Shown: one piece after another, positions 4,201-8,297 of the stretch | Position numbering within the stretch: the first letter of the stretch is position 1 | Layout of the letters: each line of letters begins with the position of its first letter | NCBI GenBank assembly: GCA_023424585.1 | Contig: JAFADT010000895.1 | Coordinates: 1 to 8,297, forward strand | DNA length: 8,297 bases | Direction: 5' to 3' | Source: Pseudomonadota bacterium | Lineage (GTDB): Bacteria > Myxococcota > Myxococcia > Myxococcales > Myxococcaceae | Program-made: the position numbers and the translations under genes | Notes under the pieces: generated by a model | The model's input: the letters and a program-made list of their open reading frames with translations, nothing else | Databases searched by the model: none | What the model was told of the DNA's origin: nothing

Positions 4201-6750
4201 ATGGCGCATCCGACCGACGACAAGAACTTCCGCCTGCCCACCACCCTCCGCCCCCGCCGCTATCAGGCGACGGTGACCCTGGACCTGGAGGGGCGCACCT
4301 TCGCGGGTGAACAGCGCGTGGAGCTGGAGCTGGCCCAGCCCACGACGGAGATCATCCTCCACGCCAACGCGCTGGAGCTGGGCGAGGTCACCTTCCGCGC
4401 CGGCAACGACGTGCGCAAGCCCGCCTCCAAGCGCGTGGCGCCGGTGAGCGAGACGGTGGTGCTCACGTTCGCGGCGCCCCTGCCCGCGGGCAGCGCCACG
4501 CTGGACGTGCTGTGGACGGGGCACTTCAGCGACGGTCTGCGCGGCCTGTACGCGGCGGGCAAGGTGGCCGCGACGCAGTTCGAGGCCGCGGACGCGCGGC
4601 GGCTGTTCCCCTGCTTCGACGAGCCCGCCTTCAAGGCGCGCTGGGCGCTCACGGTGCGCGTGCCGGAGGGCCACACGGTGCTGGGCAACGGCCGCGTGGT
4701 GAAGGACGAGAAGGACGGGGCGCTGCGCAAGGTGACGTTCGAGGAGACGGAGCTGCTCAGCTCGTACCTCATCGCGCTGGTGGTGGGGCCGCTGGTGGGC
4801 ACGCCGGAGGAGCAGGCGGAGGGCATCCCGGTGCGCACGTGGGCGCTGCCGGAGAAGGCGCACCTGGCGAGGTTCGGCCAGAACGCGGCGCTCCAGGTCC
4901 TGCCCCGGCTGCAGGACTACTTCGGGCTGCCGTATGCCTTTGGCAAGGTGGACCAGGTGGGCATCCCGGACTTCGAGGCGGGCGCCATGGAGAACGCCGG
5001 CCTCATCACCTACCGGGAGGTGGCGCTGCTGTTGGATCCGGCGACCGCGCCCCTGTCCGTGCAGAAGCGCGTGGCGGAGGTCGTCACGCACGAGCTGGCG
5101 CACCAGTGGTTTGGCAACTGGGTGACGATGGTGTGGTGTGACGACCTCTGGCTCAACGAGGCGTTCGCGACGTGGATGGCGTTCAAGATCGTCGACCAGT
5201 GGCGGCCGGACTGGCGCATGTGGCTGGACTTCGACGCGCACCGGGCGAGCGCGCTGGCGCTGGACGCGCTCAGGTCCACGCACCCCATCCACGGCGAGGT
5301 GCGCAACGCGGGCGAGGCCGGTGAGAGCTTCGACGCGATCACCTATGAGAAGGGCGGCGCGGTGCTGCGGATGATTGAAGGGTTCCTCGGCGAGGGCCCC
5401 TTCCGCGAGGGCATCCGGCTGTACATGCGCAAGCACGCGCGCGCGAACGCGGTGAAGGAGGACCTGTGGAACGCGCTGGGTGAGGCGGCGAAGCAGCCGG
5501 TGAACGAGCTGGCCACGAAGTGGATTGGCCAGAGCGGCTTCCCGCTGGTGTCGGTGAAGGTGGAGGGGCGGAAGGTGACGCTGACGCAGCGGCGCTTCTA
5601 CTCGGAGCCGGGGGTGAAGAGCGCGGAGACGTGGCCGGTGCCCATGGTGCTGCGCTTCGAGGACGGGAGCGGGGTGCGGGAGCAGCGGGTGCTCTTCCGG
5701 GACGCGCAGGCGACGGTGACGCTGGAGGGCGGCTCGGGCGAGGTGAAGTGGCTGTGCGCAAACGGCGGCTCCACGGGCTTCTACCGGGTGGCGTACGAGA
5801 AGCCGGCGCTGGACGCGCTGGCGGCGAACCTGGGGACGCTGGCGCCGTCGGAGCGCATCTCGCTGCTCGCGGACACGTGGGCGCTGGTGCGCGCGGCGCA
5901 GGCGCCGGTGGCGGACCTGCTGGACCTGGCGGCGCGCTTCGGCGACGAGGAGGACGAGGCGGTGCTGGACGAGCTCGTCGGGCGGCTCGGGTACATCGAG
6001 AACCGGCTGACGGAGGGCGAGGACCAGGAGCGCTTCCGCCGCTGGGTGGAGCGGCTGCTGGGCGGCGGCCTGAAGAAGCTGGGCTGGCAGGCGGCGCAGG
6101 GCGAGCCGGACCGGGTGCGGCTGCGCCGCGCGGCGCTGGTGCGCGCGGTGGGCGGCCTGGCGCGCAGCCCGGAGGTGCTGGCGCAGGCGCGTCCGCTGGT
6201 GCAGCGGATGTTGCAGGGGGACAAGGCCGCGCTGGACGCGAACCTGTTGGACACGGCGGTGGGCATGGTGGCGCGCGCGGGCGACGCGGCGCTCTTCGAG
6301 GACCTGCTGCGGCGGATGCCGAAGGAGCCCGACCCCGCGACGCAGCGGCGCTACCTGATGGCGCTCACGTCCTTCGAGAACGCGAAGCTGGCGGAGCGGG
6401 CGCAGGGGCTGCTGTTCACGGAGACGGTGAAGACGCAGGACGTGGCGAGCTTCGCGACGGGCCTGTTGAGCAACCGCACCGGGCGCGACGCGTGGTGGGA
6501 GCAGCTCCAGCGGCGCTGGAAGGACCTGGTGGCGCGCACGGGGGCGGCCCCCATGCTGCTGCGCCGGGTGGTGGAGGGCCTGGGCCTGCTGCGCACGCGC
6601 GAGCAGCTGGAGCAGGTGAAGGCGCTGCTCCAGGCGAACCCGATTCCGGAGGCGCAGCAGGCCACGGCGCAGACGCTGGAGCGCCTGGCGCAGGACGTGG
6701 CCCTGCGCGAGCGCGTGGCCCCGGAGGTGGCCGCGTGGCTGAGGCGTTGA
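4201..6750 (+). CDS. M1 family zinc aminopeptidase (aminopeptidase N / puromycin-sensitive type)
   Basis: This 849-residue enzyme removes N-terminal amino acids from peptides. The N-terminal beta domain covers about 1-190 and the catalytic domain about 195-430. Substrate-binding GAMEN is at 261-265 (Glu264 binds the free N-terminus). The zinc site is HELAH (297-301), with Glu298 as catalytic base and the third ligand Glu320 in LWLNEAFA, giving the exact HExxH-x18-E spacing. Tyr382 in TYEKGGAVLRM (381-391) is the expected transition-state tyrosine. The C-terminal part, starting near NGGSTGFYRV (521-530), is the helical ERAP1-C-like domain of puromycin-sensitive aminopeptidases, not the E. coli PepN type. 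Length is normal and all key residues are present. No signal peptide is seen, so a cytoplasmic peptide-turnover role is likely. ATG 4201 is chosen by homology of the N-terminal LPTTLRPRRY motif. It lies 12 bp after the HExxH gene and 19 bp before the next gene. Confidence 0.97.
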   Translation: MAHPTDDKNFRLPTTLRPRRYQATVTLDLEGRTFAGEQRVELELAQPTTEIILHANALELGEVTFRAGNDVRKPASKRVAPVSETVVLTFAAPLPAGSATLDVLWTGHFSDGLRGLYAAGKVAATQFEAADARRLFPCFDEPAFKARWALTVRVPEGHTVLGNGRVVKDEKDGALRKVTFEETELLSSYLIALVVGPLVGTPEEQAEGIPVRTWALPEKAHLARFGQNAALQVLPRLQDYFGLPYAFGKVDQVGIPDFEAGAMENAGLITYREVALLLDPATAPLSVQKRVAEVVTHELAHQWFGNWVTMVWCDDLWLNEAFATWMAFKIVDQWRPDWRMWLDFDAHRASALALDALRSTHPIHGEVRNAGEAGESFDAITYEKGGAVLRMIEGFLGEGPFREGIRLYMRKHARANAVKEDLWNALGEAAKQPVNELATKWIGQSGFPLVSVKVEGRKVTLTQRRFYSEPGVKSAETWPVPMVLRFEDGSGVREQRVLFRDAQATVTLEGGSGEVKWLCANGGSTGFYRVAYEKPALDALAANLGTLAPSERISLLADTWALVRAAQAPVADLLDLAARFGDEEDEAVLDELVGRLGYIENRLTEGEDQERFRRWVERLLGGGLKKLGWQAAQGEPDRVRLRRAALVRAVGGLARSPEVLAQARPLVQRMLQGDKAALDANLLDTAVGMVARAGDAALFEDLLRRMPKEPDPATQRRYLMALTSFENAKLAERAQGLLFTETVKTQDVASFATGLLSNRTGRDAWWEQLQRRWKDLVARTGAAPMLLRRVVEGLGLLRTREQLEQVKALLQANPIPEAQQATAQTLERLAQDVALRERVAPEVAAWLRR

Positions 6751-6753
6751 CCG

Positions 6754-6759
6754 TAATAT
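6754..6759 (+). promoter_or_regulatory. TAATAT hexamer, possible -10 for the DUF6986 gene
   Basis: TAATAT, an unusually AT-rich run here, lies 10 bases before ATG 6770 and 3 bases after the M1 stop codon. No Shine-Dalgarno sequence separates it from the ATG. A TTGACC lies immediately upstream but is only one base away, far too close to be its -35 box. Confidence 0.33.
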
Positions 6760-6769
6760 CCGGTGCCCC

Positions 6770-8122
6770 ATGAAGACCACGCTCACGCCCGAAGCCACCG
6801 CCGCCTCCCGGGAGGCCCTGCGCCGCGCCAACGCGGCGTTCAGCCAGACCTACCCGGGCGAGTCCTCCCGGCGCCAGCCCGTGCACACCGTGTACGGCGG
6901 CGCCCACCTCTTCCGCGCGAACACCGCGCGCAAGCTGGGGGACCTGGCGCTCGCGGCGCTGCGCGACTACGCCACCGACGGCTCCCAGCTCGCCCACGGC
7001 CTGGGCCTGCCCCAGCGCGGCGGCTTCGCCCAGCGCGTCCATGACCGCGTCGTGGACAAGCTCCAGCGTGAGCCCGTCGAGGACTTCCGCATCGACTTCG
7101 AGGACGGCTACGGCCACCGCCCCGACGCCGAAGAGGACGCCCACGCCGTCTCCGCCGCCACGGAGGTGGCCCGCGGCCTGGAGCAGGGCTCGCTCCCGCC
7201 GTTCATCGGCATCCGCGTGAAGTCCTTCACCGAGGAGCTCTACGCCCGCGCCTCGCGCACCCTGGACCTCTTCGTCACCGCGCTGCTGGAGCAATCCGGT
7301 GGCAGGCTGCCGCCGTCCTTCGTCGTCACCCTGCCCAAGGTCACCGTGCCCGAGCAGGTGACCGCCCTGGCCAAGCTGCTGTCGGCGCTGGAGTCCGCCC
7401 ACCGCCTGCCCCCCGGCGCGCTCACCCTGGAGCTGATGGTGGAGACGCCCCAGGCCCTCTTCGACGCGCGCGGCCGGCCCCACCTGCGCTCGCTCGTGGA
7501 GGCCGGCGAGGGCCGCTGCTCCCACGTCCACCTGGGCGTCTACGACTACACCGCCGCCCTGGATGTCAGCGCGCACATGCAGCACATGCTCCACCCCGCC
7601 TGCGACTTCCTGCGCGACACCGTGCAGGTGCTCCTCGCGGGCAGCGGCGTGCGCCTGTCCGACGGCGCCACCAACGTCATGCCCGTGGGTCCCCACCGCA
7701 AGCAGGGCGACACCCCGCTCCTCCCCACCGAGCGGCGCGAGAACACCGACGCCGTGCACCGCGCGTGGCAGGTGGCGTACCGGCACACGCGCCACTCGCT
7801 GGAGCGCGGCTACTACCAGGGCTGGGACCTGCACCCCGCCCAGCTCCCCGTGCGCTACGCCGCCGTCTACGCCTTCTTCCTGGAGGGCCTGGAGCCGGCC
7901 TCCCAGCGCCTCAAGGCCTTCGTGGACAAGGCCGCCCAGGCCACCCTGCTGGGCGACGTGTTCGACGACGCCGCCACCGGCCAGGGCCTGCTCAACTTCT
8001 TCCTGCGCGGCCTGGCCTGCGGCGCCCTCACCGAGGACGAAGCCCGCGCCCCCGGCCTCACGCTGGAGGAGCTGCGGAGCCGCTCCTTCCGCGCCATCGT
8101 GCAGGGGCGCGCGTCACGCTGA
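6770..8122 (+). CDS. DUF6986 family protein, HpcH/HpaI aldolase - citrate lyase beta-like TIM barrel
   Basis: The 450-residue product resembles the DUF6986 family, some actinobacterial members of which have been labelled 'phosphoenolpyruvate kinase' without firm evidence known to me. CitE-like barrel marks are clear: RIDFEDGYG (107-115), IGIRVKSF (146-153, likely substrate-binding Arg149), FVVTLPKV (184-191), LMVETPQA (222-229, Glu225 as probable magnesium ligand) and VYDYTA (257-262, Asp259 as probable second ligand). Family-type signatures are QPVHTVYGG (36-44), VRLSDGATNVMPVG (294-307) and RGYYQGWDLHPAQLP (346-360). The superfamily performs aldol or Claisen-type cleavage of acyl-CoA or hydroxy-acids; the substrate here is unknown. 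There is no signal peptide. It follows the M1 gene by 19 bp, yet its codons prefer C endings where the M1 gene prefers G. Its last 9 bp overlap the convergent gene. Confidence 0.92.
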   Translation: MKTTLTPEATAASREALRRANAAFSQTYPGESSRRQPVHTVYGGAHLFRANTARKLGDLALAALRDYATDGSQLAHGLGLPQRGGFAQRVHDRVVDKLQREPVEDFRIDFEDGYGHRPDAEEDAHAVSAATEVARGLEQGSLPPFIGIRVKSFTEELYARASRTLDLFVTALLEQSGGRLPPSFVVTLPKVTVPEQVTALAKLLSALESAHRLPPGALTLELMVETPQALFDARGRPHLRSLVEAGEGRCSHVHLGVYDYTAALDVSAHMQHMLHPACDFLRDTVQVLLAGSGVRLSDGATNVMPVGPHRKQGDTPLLPTERRENTDAVHRAWQVAYRHTRHSLERGYYQGWDLHPAQLPVRYAAVYAFFLEGLEPASQRLKAFVDKAAQATLLGDVFDDAATGQGLLNFFLRGLACGALTEDEARAPGLTLEELRSRSFRAIVQGRASR

Positions 8123-8297
8123 GGCGGGCGGCTCCGCGGGGGGCGCCGCGTCCCGGTGCCCCAGCCACTCGCGCGCCACCGCCACGTCCACCGCGAGGAT
8201 GCCCAGGAGGAACAGCCACGGCCCCGGCCGCGCGGACAGCCCCGTCAGCGCCCAGAGGGTGATGAGGCCCGCGAGCACCGCCGGCGCCACCGAGGGC
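8114..8297 (-). CDS. C-terminal end of a predicted membrane protein, runs off right edge
   Basis: Read on the minus strand, the frame is open from the right edge to a TGA at 8116-8114. It gives the last 60 residues of a protein whose start lies outside the window. Two hydrophobic helices are visible: APAVLAGLITLWALTGL and PWLFLLGILAVDVAVA, separated by a short SARPG turn. A soluble tail rich in Ala and Pro follows (REWLGHRDAAPPAEPPASA). The alternation of helices and the small polar tail look like a true membrane protein end, but the family cannot be named. It converges with the DUF6986 gene and overlaps its last 9 bases. Confidence 0.7.
   Translation of the reverse strand, partial: PSVAPAVLAGLITLWALTGLSARPGPWLFLLGILAVDVAVAREWLGHRDAAPPAEPPASA

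Noticed and set aside
6747..6759. TTGACC followed by TAATAT as a complete -35/-10 promoter before the DUF6986 gene.
   Set aside because: Only one base separates the two boxes; a working pair needs about 16-18. Only the TAATAT is kept as a weak candidate.
3406..6831. A minus-strand open frame of 1141 codons opposite the HExxH and M1 genes.
   Set aside because: It is in exact codon register with the two sense genes, so its stops would require sense codons TTA, CTA or TCA, which are very rare here. The translation is a low-complexity string of Arg, His, Leu and Gln with no domain.
6416..7834. A minus-strand open frame of 472 codons opposite the DUF6986 gene.
   Set aside because: It is again in exact antisense register with the gene. 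Its glycine-, alanine- and valine-rich translation has no recognisable motif, and the sense strand has clear family signatures.

Overview
The DNA is very GC-rich, its codons mostly end in G or C, and several genes seem to start only 7-10 bases after a TAGAcT-like hexamer with no ribosome binding site. Together with the protein types, this suggests a chromosomal segment from a myxobacterium (Myxococcaceae, such as Myxococcus or Corallococcus). That assignment is inference from style; no taxonomic marker gene is present. I see no RNA gene, insertion sequence, CRISPR array, phage gene or attachment site.

Layout. The left half (1-3488) is read on the minus strand. In transcription order it holds a predicted multi-pass membrane protein with a long proline-rich tail (3488-2373), an exported NlpC/P60-type cysteine peptidase (2234-1533), a monofunctional peptidoglycan glycosyltransferase MtgA (1519-626), and the N-terminal part of a DUF2156 protein related to the lysyl-phosphatidylglycerol synthase catalytic domain (377 to beyond the left edge). 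After a divergent intergenic region of about 136 bp, the right half runs on the plus strand: a small HExxH protein of unresolved family (3625-4188), a full-length M1 aminopeptidase (4201-6750), and a DUF6986/CitE-like TIM-barrel protein (6770-8122). The last gene overlaps by 9 bp the convergent end of a membrane protein gene that leaves the window at the right edge.

How the genes may work together. The left block reads as cell-envelope functions: glycan strand polymerisation, peptidoglycan peptide cleavage and possibly membrane lipid aminoacylation. The peptidase and mtgA are only 13 bp apart and probably co-transcribed. The right block pairs two zinc-dependent HExxH proteins and then a carbon-metabolism-type lyase homologue. 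The two HExxH genes are in the same reading frame, separated by one TAG stop and four codons. The M1 enzyme lacks a signal peptide and probably trims peptides in the cytoplasm.

I did not find a clearly new multi-gene system. The points most worth a second look are the repeated hexamer-close-to-start arrangement, in two cases built from the upstream gene's TAG stop codon; the small uncharacterised HExxH protein; and the EF-hand-like loop inside the NlpC/P60 peptidase.
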